DNA from: Gillisella vitis
Lineage (GTDB): Bacteria > Pseudomonadota > Alphaproteobacteria > Rhizobiales > Rhizobiaceae
DNA length: 64,000 nt
Assembly: GCF_021559775.1 (NCBI RefSeq)
Contig: NZ_CP056047.1
Coordinates: 1,736,001 to 1,800,000 of the forward strand
Direction: 5' to 3'
The notes beneath the pieces were generated by a model. It did not search any database, was not told the origin of the DNA, and saw only the letters and a program-made list of their open reading frames with translations. Made by a program: the position numbers and the translations under genes. Position 1 is the first letter of the stretch; every line of letters begins with the position of its first letter. Below are positions 1 to 8,303 of this stretch, in pieces.

Positions 1-51
1 CGCCATGGGTTTTGCAGATAGACCTTTCATGCCGCAGGTCAAGCAGTAGCG

Positions 52-1455
52 TTAACATTCCACGACATTGACGGCCAGGCCACCAAGCGAGGTCTCTTTA
101 TATTTCTCACTCATGTCATTGCCTGTCTGGCGCATCGTCTCGATACAGGCATCTAGCGGTACGAAATGGCTACCATCCCCCTTGATGGCCAGCGAGGCCG
201 CCGTCACCGCTTTGACGGCACCCAGCGCATTGCGCTCGATACAGGGTACCTGTACCAGACCCGCCACGGGATCGCAGGTCATGCCGAGATGATGTTCGAG
301 CGCAATCTCGGCGGCATTTTCGATCTGCTCCGGGCTGCCGCCCATCACCGCTGCCAATCCTGCCGCAGCCATGGCCGCTGCCGAACCCACCTCGCCCTGG
401 CAGCCGACTTCGGCACCGGAAATCGAGGCATTGTGCTTGATAATGCCGCCAATGGCCGCAGCCGTCAGCAGATAATCACGCACCCCCTCCTGATCGGCAT
501 CGGGATGAAAATGCAGGTAATAGCGGATCGTTGCAGGCACGACGCCTGCTGCCCCATTGGTCGGCGCCGTCACCACCCTGCCGCCAGCGGCATTTTCCTC
601 GTTGACAGCCATGGCATAGACTGAGAGCCAGTCATTGGCCAGCAGGGGGTTTTGGCGGTTGGAGCGCCATTCTTCCTGGAGCTTGTCATGGATGTAACGG
701 GCGCGGCGCTTGACTTTCAACCCGCCGGGCAGTTCGCCCTCACCCCGCAAACCGCGATCAATACAGCCGCTCATCGCCGTCCAAAGCCGGTCGAGGCCTT
801 CGTCCAACGCCTCGCGGCTCAGGGACACCTCCTCATTGGCGCGCTTCATCTGGGCAATCGTCAGCCCGGATGATTCCGCCATAGCCAGCATCTGCCGGGC
901 GGAGGCGAAAGGATAAGGCACTTTGACGGCGTGAGTTTCTGTCTTCTTCGTCTTCTGCACGGCAGCAAGCTCGATATCGGTCACCACGAAACCGCCACCG
1001 ATGGAATAATAGACCGTCGTCAGCAGCAAGCGACCCTGTTTGTCAAAGGCCGAAAACCGCATGCCGTTGGCGTGACCTGCCAGAGGCGTCTTCTTGTCCA
1101 GCACCAAATCGCTGGCCGGATTGAACTGATAGGCCGGATGCCCGGTGGGACAGACCTTGCCGCTGCGCTGCACCTCGGCGACAAGCTCCGCCATCCGGTC
1201 CGGATCGACCCTGTCGGGCATCTCGCCGGTCAGGCCGATGATAACGGCGCGGTCGGTGCCATGACCAACGCCTGTATAGGCCAGCGAACCGTGCAGGCTG
1301 ACCTTCAGTGCTGCGACCTCGGCGCCAGCCGGGCGCGGCCAGTCATTGGAGAGGATCAGATCAAGAAACCGGCCTGCTGCCGACATCGGCCCCATCGTGT
1401 GCGAGCTGGATGGCCCGATGCCGATCTTGAAAACGTCGAAGACGGAAAGAAACAT
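52..1455 (-). CDS. sdaA: L-serine dehydratase (L-serine ammonia-lyase), single-chain iron-sulfur type
   Basis: Deaminates L-serine to pyruvate and ammonia in the cytoplasm. The 467-residue product has the length of one-chain bacterial SdaA enzymes, which join the beta and alpha domains. The N-terminal signature [11 protein letters not shown] lies at residues 13-23 and the substrate-loop motif APTNGAAGV at 297-305. Three cysteines expected to hold the oxygen-sensitive [4Fe-4S] cluster are visible: C352 (VGCQGEVG), C394 (MTCDPVAG) and C405 (VPCIERN). The ATG at 1455 starts directly with the conserved [16 protein letters not shown], so no other start is needed. It is monocistronic here. A strong terminator-like hairpin lies about 120 nt upstream on the same strand, which could mean leader attenuation or the end of a separate small transcript. 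Confidence 0.96.
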   Translation of the reverse strand: MFLSVFDVFKIGIGPSSSHTMGPMSAAGRFLDLILSNDWPRPAGAEVAALKVSLHGSLAYTGVGHGTDRAVIIGLTGEMPDRVDPDRMAELVAEVQRSGKVCPTGHPAYQFNPASDLVLDKKTPLAGHANGMRFSAFDKQGRLLLTTVYYSIGGGFVVTDIELAAVQKTKKTETHAVKVPYPFASARQMLAMAESSGLTIAQMKRANEEVSLSREALDEGLDRLWTAMSGCIDRGLRGEGELPGGLKVKRRARYIHDKLQEEWRSNRQNPLLANDWLSVYAMAVNEENAAGGRVVTAPTNGAAGVVPATIRYYLHFHPDADQEGVRDYLLTAAAIGGIIKHNASISGAEVGCQGEVGSAAAMAAAGLAAVMGGSPEQIENAAEIALEHHLGMTCDPVAGLVQVPCIERNALGAVKAVTAASLAIKGDGSHFVPLDACIETMRQTGNDMSEKYKETSLGGLAVNVVEC

Positions 1456-1932
1456 GCAAGGACCCTACCCGTGAAGCCGTAGCCAATAGCCTAAACTCTA
1501 GCCTTATCCTCGGCAAATTCGTGATGAAGGATCGACATTCAGTGAAACCGCAGCGACAAAAACCGCAAAACAAAAACAGCGCGGCTCGTCTCCAGCCGCG
1601 CTGTCGTCCCCCGCCGTAAAGCGGATTTCTACCGCAACAAAGCGGCAGGCACGAGGCCAATCCCCCGAAAGCCCCCGAGCACAGCATGGATAGACGATTT
1701 GGCGGCCTTGCTCAATCGCTGACAGGCTGGGAGCCGCATATTTCTTAAATCGCGCCGCAAGCGCGTGGGTATGAGCGATTCACGTCCTCAGTTGACAAAG
1801 ATAATTGATATTGGCGCTTTGCGAATGGACCTTAGACCATCATGATAAAACAGGATGAAAAGCACAGATTCGCAATTGTCATCCACCTGTCCCTCTCCTA
1901 GATCTGCCCATTACCCCAAGATTTGAAAGACA
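1456..1932. other. Intergenic region between sdaA and the DUF599 gene
   Basis: No convincing protein gene is present; the reading frames here lack family features and a ribosome-binding site. The only clear structure is the minus-strand terminator hairpin at 1571-1604. A TTGACA hexamer on the plus strand at 1792-1797 could belong to the promoter of the rightward DUF599 gene, but no good -10 box sits at the expected spacing. Confidence 0.6.
1571..1604 (-). terminator. Intrinsic terminator-like hairpin in the sdaA leader
   Basis: Read on the minus strand, ACAGCGCGGCT (1604-1594) pairs perfectly with AGCCGCGCTGT (1586-1576) across a 7-nt loop and is followed by TTTTGTTTTG. This is a textbook Rho-independent terminator. 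It points towards sdaA and lies about 120 nt upstream of its start, with no recognisable gene behind it. Confidence 0.75.
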
Positions 1933-2715
1933 ATGTCGGACATGACCCTTCTGGATTGGCTTGCTCTGCTGCTGTTTTTCTGCGGCTGGTTCGGCCTGGC
2001 TTTTTTAACCAATGGCCGTCTGATCAAATCCCGCCTCAGCCTCAGCCGGATCATGGCGGAGCGCCGACGCGCCTGGATCTTCAATGCGCTGAAGCGCGAC
2101 CTGCGGATGATCGACACGCAGATCCTCGCCGGTCTGCAAAACGGCACTGCCTTTTTTGCCTCGACCTCAATCATCGCCATCGGCGGCTGTTTTGCGATGC
2201 TGGGCGCCACCGAAAAGGTCGATCTGGTGCTACGGGACCTTCCTTTATTCGGGGCGGGCGGGCGGGCCGCATTTGAATTGAAAGTCTGCGGGCTGATCGC
2301 GATTTTCGGCTATTCTTTCTTCAAGTTCGGCTGGTCCTATCGCCTGTTCAACTATTGCACCATCCTGTTCGGCGGCCTGCCCATGCATGCGGAAGTTCGC
2401 CAGGACCCGGCCGCAGCCGAAGACGCCGCCGAAACCGTGATTGCCATGAATGTCATCGCCGCGCAGAATTTCAATTCGGGCCTGCGGGCGATCTTCATGT
2501 CGATGGGCTATCTCGGCTGGTTCCTGAACGCCTATATGTTCATGGCGACAACGGTACTGATTTTCTTCGTGCTGATGCATCGCCAGTTCTTCTCGAATGC
2601 CCGGCTGGCCGCCATGCTGAAAAATCCGCTCTCCGCGCCAGGACACATGACAGCAAGCCTACAAACCAGCCCCCATCCTGCAACCAATGGCGACAGGTCA
2701 TCTGGAATGTCGTAA
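1933..2715 (+). CDS. DUF599 family membrane protein
   Basis: A 260-residue integral membrane protein of the DUF599 family, whose function is unknown. Hydrophobic segments are visible near residues 5-27, 72-92, 115-135 and 198-220. Basic loops carry RLIKSRLSLSRIMAERRRAW and ALKRDLRMIDTQIL, followed by the conserved TAFFASTSIIAIGG stretch. The last 35 or so residues (from about SAPGHMTAS) are polar and look unstructured. The ATG at 1933 is followed three codons later by another ATG (1942), and either could be used. It precedes another membrane-protein gene on the same strand after 128 nt, so co-transcription is possible but not shown. I can give the family but not a biochemical role. Confidence 0.8.
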   Translation: MSDMTLLDWLALLLFFCGWFGLAFLTNGRLIKSRLSLSRIMAERRRAWIFNALKRDLRMIDTQILAGLQNGTAFFASTSIIAIGGCFAMLGATEKVDLVLRDLPLFGAGGRAAFELKVCGLIAIFGYSFFKFGWSYRLFNYCTILFGGLPMHAEVRQDPAAAEDAAETVIAMNVIAAQNFNSGLRAIFMSMGYLGWFLNAYMFMATTVLIFFVLMHRQFFSNARLAAMLKNPLSAPGHMTASLQTSPHPATNGDRSSGMS

Positions 2716-2843
2716 AGGACCGTGATGCCAGGTGTCATTAAAATGACCTTGGCATAACTCGAACCAAGGGCATGATCTGCCCCGGTGACCATTTGCCATC
2801 CCAGCATGTCCGGTCGCTGTAGATAGCTGTTTCAGGACATCGC

Positions 2844-3812
2844 GTGGCTTTTCAAACCGAATCTCACCTTCCCGCCAAATCCCCCCCCCGCATTGGCCTG
2901 CTTGATGCAATGCGCGGGCTCGCGCTGCTGGCTATGGCTTCCTATCACTTCAGCTGGGATCTGGAATTCTTCGGCTATCTGCCACCGGGTACGGCGGAAA
3001 CCGGGGTTCTGAAGATCTATGCCCGCTGCATCGCCTCGACCTTTCTGTTCCTGGTCGGCATCGGCCTGGTGCTGGCGCATCGAAATGGCATCCGCTGGAA
3101 GTCCTTTGGCAAGCGACTGGTGCAGATTGCCGCAAGCGCCTTTGCCATATCCGTTACCACCTATCTGGCCATGGGGGCAGGCTGGATCTTCTTCGGCATT
3201 CTGCATTCCATCGCGCTGATGAGCCTGCTCGGCCTGGCCTTCATTCGCCTGCCGGTGGTCGTCACGCTGGGCGCGGCAATTGCCACGCTGATCCTGCCGT
3301 TTTATGCGCGCTCGGCTGTATTCGATGCACCCTATTTCTGGTGGCTTGGCCTGTCCGAAACAATTCCGCGCTCAAATGACTATGTGCCGGTGTTTCCCTG
3401 GTTTGCCGCCGTATTGTTTGGCATTGCCAGCGCCCGCCTCGCCCTGCGGTTCGGCCTGTGGCAAAAGCTGGCAGCCTGGCCATCCGGCCCAAAATTGCTC
3501 TCGCTTGCGGGCCGCCATAGCCTGGTCTTCTACCTGGTGCATCAGCCGGTCCTGATCGCTCTCGTCTATCTGGCGACGCTGGTCGTCGCCCCGCCCCCAC
3601 CCGACAGAGCGGCAGCCTATGACCGCAGTTGCCAGCAATCCTGCACGGCTGGCAATAACGATCCCGGTTTTTGCCAACGGTTCTGCGGCTGCACACTGGA
3701 GAAGTTGCAGACCGGAAATATACTCGAACCGCTCCAGTCTGGGGCAATCATAGCGGCGCAAGATGAAAGGGTCCTGAAACTGGCGCGGGAATGCACGATC
3801 GCCAGCCAATAA
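2844..3812 (+). CDS. DUF1624 / heparan-alpha-glucosaminide N-acetyltransferase-like membrane protein with a Cys-rich tail
   Basis: A 322-residue polytopic membrane protein. It opens with RIGLLDAMRGLALLAMASYHFSWDL, the signature of the DUF1624 / acyltransferase-like family in which the catalytic domain of lysosomal HGSNAT also falls. About seven hydrophobic helices end at residue 250 with the conserved GRHSLVFYLVHQPVL. The remaining 70 residues form a hydrophilic tail with cysteines at 263, 267, 277, 281, 283 and 317 (SCQQSC, FCQRFCGC). The start is a GTG at 2844; no upstream ATG is in frame. The family is thought to acylate sugars or related groups at the membrane, but the substrate here is unknown. 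The gene ends 11 nt before the isoprenylcysteine methyltransferase-like gene, probably in one operon. Confidence 0.8.
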   Translation: MAFQTESHLPAKSPPRIGLLDAMRGLALLAMASYHFSWDLEFFGYLPPGTAETGVLKIYARCIASTFLFLVGIGLVLAHRNGIRWKSFGKRLVQIAASAFAISVTTYLAMGAGWIFFGILHSIALMSLLGLAFIRLPVVVTLGAAIATLILPFYARSAVFDAPYFWWLGLSETIPRSNDYVPVFPWFAAVLFGIASARLALRFGLWQKLAAWPSGPKLLSLAGRHSLVFYLVHQPVLIALVYLATLVVAPPPPDRAAAYDRSCQQSCTAGNNDPGFCQRFCGCTLEKLQTGNILEPLQSGAIIAAQDERVLKLARECTIASQ

Positions 3813-3823
3813 AGGGTCCTAAC

Positions 3824-4300
3824 ATGAACGCCTATCGCATGAAGCCGCTGAAATACCCATGGCCGCCGCTTCTTTATGTCGGCGCCTGTGTCCTTGCTTT
3901 TTTTCTCAACGCCTATATTGCCCCTGTCAGCCCTTTCGAGGAGCAGGAGCCCGTGATGTGGATGACCGGCGCGATGATCGCCACCGGTGCAATCGCCATC
4001 GATTTCTGGGCCATCAAGACCCTGATGTCCAACTATACACCCCTCAGCCAGCACCAGCGCGCCCGGCGGCTGGTGACAGAGGGACCTTACCGCTATTCCC
4101 GCAACCCGATCTATCTCGGCTATACGCTGCTGATGATCGCGGCGGGAATGATTCTCGGCAATGTCTGGCTGATCCTGGCAGCGCCCCTCACCGCCATGCT
4201 AACCACGATGATCGCTATCCGCTGTGAGGAAATGCATCTATTGGTGCGGTTCGGCGTCGATTTCGAACGCTATTGCCAGCATACACGACGCTGGCTTTGA
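3824..4300 (+). CDS. Isoprenylcysteine carboxyl methyltransferase-like membrane protein
   Basis: A product of about 158 residues with four hydrophobic segments and the C-terminal ICMT/PEMT-type signature. This runs from LVTEGPYRYSRNPIYLGY (SAM and membrane-associated) to CEEMHLLVRFGVDFERYCQHTRRW (E-E and Y-C-x-R-W). Bacterial members are assumed to be SAM-dependent methyltransferases acting on lipid-like or thiol substrates, but few have been assayed. I chose the ATG at 3824, which begins MNAYRMKPLKYP, over an upstream in-frame start that overlaps the previous gene. It follows the DUF1624 gene by 11 nt. A GC-rich hairpin about 37 nt after the stop codon may end the transcript. Confidence 0.82.
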   Translation: MNAYRMKPLKYPWPPLLYVGACVLAFFLNAYIAPVSPFEEQEPVMWMTGAMIATGAIAIDFWAIKTLMSNYTPLSQHQRARRLVTEGPYRYSRNPIYLGYTLLMIAAGMILGNVWLILAAPLTAMLTTMIAIRCEEMHLLVRFGVDFERYCQHTRRWL

Positions 4301-4336
4301 CGGAATACCGGAAGCGATGAAGTCAAACGATGACAG

Positions 4337-4368
4337 CACTGTGCGCCCCATAGGGCGCGCAGTGCTTT
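4337..4368 (+). terminator. GC-rich hairpin after the methyltransferase gene
   Basis: GCACTGTGCGCCC (4337-4349 approximately) pairs with GGGCGCGCAGTGC (4353-4365), with one wobble and a short CATA loop. A brief TTTAG follows. It may terminate the rightward operon. It also sits at the place where dispersed rhizobial palindromes often carry a first hairpin, so it could be part of the repeat at 4385-4430. Confidence 0.5.
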
Positions 4369-4384
4369 AGCTCTCTGTATCTGT

Positions 4385-4430
4385 TGCATAATTTTATCTT
4401 CAAACCGATTTCGGTTTAAAGAATTATGCA
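4385..4430. repeat. TGCATAAT palindromic repeat, copy 1
   Basis: The outer arms TGCATAAtt and aaTTATGCA are perfect inverted repeats. The inner arms AAACCGA and TCGGTTT flank a 2-nt centre (4402-4417). Related elements occur at 11475-11519, 14163-14207, 23918-23953 and 35613-35655 in this window, always between genes. Confidence 0.75.
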
Positions 4431-4447
4431 ATAGGTGTCGGCTCACT

Positions 4448-4840
4448 CTATGAACCGACACCAATTTCCACCAGACGGGTCAGACAGGCCTCCTCGGCCT
4501 GATCCAGTTCCGCAAGGGTCTCGTCGATATCCTTGCGCTTCTGGCGCAAATCGTCTCGCTTTTCATCGATACGCTTCATCATCAGCTTCAATTGGCCGAT
4601 CTCGCCCGGCGGCTGTTTGTAGACATGGATGATTTCGCGAATATCTGCTACCGTAAAGCCGATGCGACGAGCACGCAGAATTTCTTTGAGAAGATGGCGG
4701 TCGGCACCCCGGTAGACACGGGTACGGCCCTTGCGTTCCGGCTGAATCAATCCCTCGTCCTCGTAGAAACGAAGAGTGCGGGTCGATACGCCGAATTCTC
4801 GGGTCAACTCGGTGATGCTGTAAGATTTTTTCAAGGCCAT
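4448..4840 (-). CDS. MerR-family transcriptional regulator
   Basis: A 130-residue regulator with the MerR winged-helix DNA-binding domain at the N terminus (YSITELTREFGVSTRTLRFYEDEGLIQPERKGRTRVY). The usual recognition continues as RRLLKEILRARRIGFTVADIREII and ends in a long dimerisation coiled coil (about residues 85-125). It lacks the cysteine metal-binding loop of CueR or ZntR types. Its sequence style recalls the LiuR-like regulators of branched-chain amino-acid and fatty-acid degradation, but no catabolic gene lies next to it here. Its promoter contains a near-perfect 22-bp palindrome between the -35 and -10 boxes, which suggests autoregulation. The ATG is at 4840. Confidence 0.88.
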   Translation of the reverse strand: MALKKSYSITELTREFGVSTRTLRFYEDEGLIQPERKGRTRVYRGADRHLLKEILRARRIGFTVADIREIIHVYKQPPGEIGQLKLMMKRIDEKRDDLRQKRKDIDETLAELDQAEEACLTRLVEIGVGS

Positions 4841-4866
4841 GGTGTTCCGTATCGCTCAAGACGATA

Positions 4867-4894
4867 ATCATATTAACTTTTACGTAAAAGTCAA
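4867..4894 (-). promoter_or_regulatory. Promoter with a MerR-type operator palindrome
   Basis: The 16-bp core ACTTTTACGTAAAAGT is perfectly palindromic and extends to 22 bp (4873-4894) with one mismatch. On the minus strand it starts with TTGACT (-35, 4894-4889), and TATGAT (-10, 4872-4867) follows after 16 bp. It lies about 30 nt upstream of the merR start, so it is the likely binding site of that regulator. Confidence 0.75.
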
Positions 4895-4999
4895 TTTTTG
4901 TTCACCTCACTGCTTCAAGCTGGGGAACATCGCATCATTTTGACGGATCTTGCCATATTCAAGACGGATGGGGAGGCAAGTGCATGCGTTTAGCGTGCA

Positions 5000-6415
5000 T
5001 CAAATCGCAAACCACCAGGTGGCGAGCCCCAGAAACGCAAAGAAACCGGTAATATCGGTGACAGTGGTCACGAAAACCGCCGAGGAGACCGCCGGGTCGG
5101 CACCGATCTTGTCCAACAATAGCGGAATGAGAATGCCGGCAATGGCGGCGGCCATCATGTTGATCAGCATGGCCGAGGCAATGATGCCGCCGATATTGGC
5201 GTCATGGAACCAGAACCCGGCAATGACGCCGATCAACACGCCGAAGATCAACCCGTTCAACAAGCCGACACCCGCTTCGCGTCGCACGACCCGCCAGGCA
5301 TTGTGAATGTCGAGATTGCGGGTAGCCAGCGCCCGAACCGTCACGGTCATGGTCTGCGACCCGGCATTGCCGCCCATGCCCGCCACAATCGGCATTAGCA
5401 CGGCCAGCGCGACGATCTGCTCAATGGTTGCCTCAAACAGCGAGATCACCGAGGCGGCCAGGAACGCGGTCAGCAGATTGACCAGCAGCCACGGCACGCG
5501 CGAGCGGGAGGTCTCTGGAATGCTGTCCGACAATTCTTCATCGCCGACGCCGCCCAGGCGCATCAAGTCCTCCTCGGCCTCTTCCTGGATCACGTCAACC
5601 ACGTCATCGATGGTCAGTACGCCGACCAGCCGCCCGCCCTCATCGACCACGGCGGCGGAGAGAAGATCGTATTGCTCGAACAGTTGCGCCGCCTCTTCCT
5701 GGTCCATTTCGGCCGGGATAGGGTGGTTGGTCTCGCGCATAATGGTTTCGATCTTCACCTGACGCTTGGTGCGCAGGATACGGTCGAGATCGACCACGCC
5801 CAGCAGCTTGAAGGTGGGATCGATGACGAAGATCTGGGTAAAACTTTCGGGGAGACCTTCTTCCTCGCGCATATAGTCGATGGTCTGGCCCACCGCCCAG
5901 AACGGCGGTACGGCCACGAATTCCGACTGCATACGCCGTCCGGCGGAGCTTTCCGGGTAATCCAGCGCGCGCCGCAGCCGCACCCGCTCGGTAAACGGCA
6001 ATTGCGCGAGGATTTCGTCACGGTCTTCCTCGTCGAGGTCTTCGAGAATGTAGACGGCATCGTCCGAATCGAGATCGCCGATAGCCGCGGCAATCTGCTC
6101 GTTCGGCATCTGGTCGACAATCTGTAGGCGGATGGCGTCATCCACCTCGGTCAACGCCGTCATGTCGAAATCGTCACCCAGAAGGGTAATCAGCGCCAAA
6201 CGCTGATCCGGCTGGATCGCCTCGATCAGGTCGCCCATTTCCGATTCGTGCAGATGCGCAACTTCCTTGCGCAGGAACAGCACATCACGATCGGCGATAG
6301 CGGCGCCAACAAGCGCGCGGAAATCACTGCGGATCGAGCCGTCCTCGTCGTAGATATCGGCCTTTTCCTCGTCACGGGAATGGCGCGCGCGCACTTGCTC
6401 TTCGATGTCACTCAT
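5000..6415 (-). CDS. mgtE: Magnesium transporter MgtE
   Basis: A Mg2+ channel/transporter of about 471 residues in the inner membrane. An N-terminal superhelical MgtE_N domain (about residues 25-130) is followed by two CBS domains (about 135-260, with VVDLDRILR and VGVLTIDDVVDVIQEE). The C-terminal pore domain has about five helices, including VLMPIVAGMGGNAGSQT, the conserved MgtE signature. The frame is open to 6475, but the ATG at 6415 (MSDIEEQVRARHSRDEEK) has a GGGAGC ribosome-binding site about 6 nt upstream and is the likely start. In MgtE proteins the N and CBS domains sense cytosolic Mg2+ and close the pore. Monocistronic. Confidence 0.95.
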   Translation of the reverse strand: MSDIEEQVRARHSRDEEKADIYDEDGSIRSDFRALVGAAIADRDVLFLRKEVAHLHESEMGDLIEAIQPDQRLALITLLGDDFDMTALTEVDDAIRLQIVDQMPNEQIAAAIGDLDSDDAVYILEDLDEEDRDEILAQLPFTERVRLRRALDYPESSAGRRMQSEFVAVPPFWAVGQTIDYMREEEGLPESFTQIFVIDPTFKLLGVVDLDRILRTKRQVKIETIMRETNHPIPAEMDQEEAAQLFEQYDLLSAAVVDEGGRLVGVLTIDDVVDVIQEEAEEDLMRLGGVGDEELSDSIPETSRSRVPWLLVNLLTAFLAASVISLFEATIEQIVALAVLMPIVAGMGGNAGSQTMTVTVRALATRNLDIHNAWRVVRREAGVGLLNGLIFGVLIGVIAGFWFHDANIGGIIASAMLINMMAAAIAGILIPLLLDKIGADPAVSSAVFVTTVTDITGFFAFLGLATWWFAI

Positions 6416-6611
6416 GCTTGCGCTCCCGTTCCTGTCGCCTTCATGGCGGCGAAGAGACGAATCCCTCACCGCCAACGAAGAGCTTCACCATAACTGCATG
6501 ACAGAAGCGATACATGCCACAAAAAACGGCAGGCGCATGCAGGATGATGTGCGTAATCGACAGGACAAGCGCCGTGCACATCAATGGCGCACAGCGCTTG
6601 GGAAGAGCCGA

Positions 6612-7163
6612 TTACTTCAACCGGCCAGCGATGTCTGCAACACGTTCGCCATAAGCGAGAGCGGTATCGAGGTCGCCCTGGGGAATCTCATCAACGCTGG
6701 CATCGGCGGGCGACTGGACCAGAAGCCCGACCGAACCACCGAGATTGTTGACGTCGGTGCGTTGCGCAGCCTTGCTATTGCTCGGCAAAAGACCAAGGCT
6801 GACCCAGATGCCGCCGTGTTGCGATGCCAAAGTCTGCAAGGAAATCAGCGCGACGGCCTTATCGCCGTTAAAGCTGGCGCTGTTGACAAAACCACCGAAA
6901 ACCTTGTCGTGCCAGCCACGTGTGAACCAGATCTTCGACGACGCCTCGGCAAACTTCTTGAACTGCCAGCTCACATTGCCCATGTAGGTCGGCGACCCGA
7001 AAATGATGGCGTCGGCGGCAGACAGGCTGGCCCATCCGGCTTCCGACACATTGCCCTCACTATCGATTTCGATCAGTTCGGCGCTAGCGCCCTTGGCAAC
7101 ATATTCCGCAACCCGCTTGGTGTGGCCATAGCCCGAGTGAAAAACAACAGCAACCTTCGTCAT
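6612..7163 (-). CDS. Flavodoxin-fold NAD(P)H:quinone oxidoreductase-like protein
   Basis: A 183-residue cytoplasmic flavoprotein. The N-terminal FMN phosphate-binding loop VVFHSGYGHTKRVAEYVA and the downstream GSPTYMGNVSWQFKKF and HGGIWVSLGLLP segments match the flavodoxin/WrbA/NADPH-dependent FMN reductase superfamily. The substrate cannot be told from sequence; quinone reduction is the usual inference. I use the ATG at 7163, which has an AAGGGG ribosome-binding site 6 nt upstream, rather than the in-frame TTG one codon earlier. Confidence 0.85.
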   Translation of the reverse strand: MTKVAVVFHSGYGHTKRVAEYVAKGASAELIEIDSEGNVSEAGWASLSAADAIIFGSPTYMGNVSWQFKKFAEASSKIWFTRGWHDKVFGGFVNSASFNGDKAVALISLQTLASQHGGIWVSLGLLPSNSKAAQRTDVNNLGGSVGLLVQSPADASVDEIPQGDLDTALAYGERVADIAGRLK

Positions 7164-7331
7164 CAACTGCCCCTTTGTGCATGCTGGAAGCCGAAACAGC
7201 GCTGCGGTTTCGGCCTATCTGAACCACGTTCCGGGCAATTCGCCCGGCGCCAAACAGATAGCGATCCGTAACCGGCCCGAAAAGACGGCAGATTCTGCGC
7301 TGATAGGGTGAAAAAAGTAACTGCTACCCGA

Positions 7332-8303
7332 TCAAAGGACGATCAAAACCACCAGGAGACCCAGGCCTAGACGCCAGGCGCCATCGATCAGCCGCATGCC
7401 AAGCCTGATATCGGCACCGCCGATGGCGCGCCGACCAGCCGCGTTCATCATCGGCTCGCGCACTGTTTCTCCAGCATAAATTCGCGGTCCCGCCAGCGCC
7501 ACATCCAGCGCACCCGCCGCAGCCGCTTCCGGCCAGCCAGAGTTTGGCGAGCGATGCAGGCCATGGTCGGTCATCATAACGGCAAAGCATCGTCGGGCTG
7601 CCAGAGCGCCATTGTCCAACCAGACGGAACACACAGTCAACAATCCCGCCAGCCGGGCAGCAGGCCAATTGGCCAGATCGTCCAGCCGTGCCGAGGCCCA
7701 GCCGAATTGCACATAGCGTTCGGATTTATGGCCGATCATCGAATCGGCAGTGTTCAGCATTTTATAGGCAAGCAGACCCGGCAGACCGAGCACGCCATAC
7801 CAGAAGGCGGGTGCCACCACCCCATCGGCAAAGTTTTCCGACAGGCTTTCCAACGCGGCACGCGCCACACCGGCCTCATCAAGCACATCGGGATCGCGCC
7901 CGACAATCATCGACACGGCCCGGCGACCACCGGCGAGGCCCTCATGCAACAAGCCGTCGGCGACGGCCTTCACATGGTCCAGCAGACTTTTCTGCGCCAG
8001 AAACACTGCAGTGACAGCAATTTCCAGCAGGAACCCGAGAAATCCGAGCGTCGCAAACAGACGATGCAGCCCATATCCAACGCCAAGGCTTGCCATCAGC
8101 AGAAGAGCAATCGTCAACACCCCGCCTGCCTTGCGCAGGGGGTCGGCCAGAACAGGCCGGTTCAGAAGCCGGTCGAAGGCCGAAATACATGTGCCAAACA
8201 CCACGACCGGATGCGGCAGGCGCGACCATAGCCAGGGCGGATCGCCAACCACGCGGTCAAGCACCAGCGCCAGAGCTAAGATAAGCAGATGCGCTTCCAT
8301 CAT
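7332..8303 (-). CDS. cobD: Adenosylcobinamide-phosphate synthase (CobD/CbiB)
   Basis: An inner-membrane enzyme of 323 residues that attaches aminopropanol (or its phosphate) to adenosylcobyric acid. The start MEAHLLILALALVLDRVVGDPPWLWSRLPHPVVVFG is the family hallmark (DRVxGDPPxLWxRxPHPVV). Further conserved blocks are ESLSENFADGVVAPAFWYGVLGLPGLLAYKMLNTADSMIGH and the C-terminal GPRIYAGETVREPMM. The symbol follows Pseudomonas denitrificans/rhizobial usage; the Salmonella name is cbiB. It is last in the cobA-cobB-cobC-cobD unit, and its start overlaps the cobC stop by 4 nt, implying translational coupling. Confidence 0.95.
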   Translation of the reverse strand: MMEAHLLILALALVLDRVVGDPPWLWSRLPHPVVVFGTCISAFDRLLNRPVLADPLRKAGGVLTIALLLMASLGVGYGLHRLFATLGFLGFLLEIAVTAVFLAQKSLLDHVKAVADGLLHEGLAGGRRAVSMIVGRDPDVLDEAGVARAALESLSENFADGVVAPAFWYGVLGLPGLLAYKMLNTADSMIGHKSERYVQFGWASARLDDLANWPAARLAGLLTVCSVWLDNGALAARRCFAVMMTDHGLHRSPNSGWPEAAAAGALDVALAGPRIYAGETVREPMMNAAGRRAIGGADIRLGMRLIDGAWRLGLGLLVVLIVL

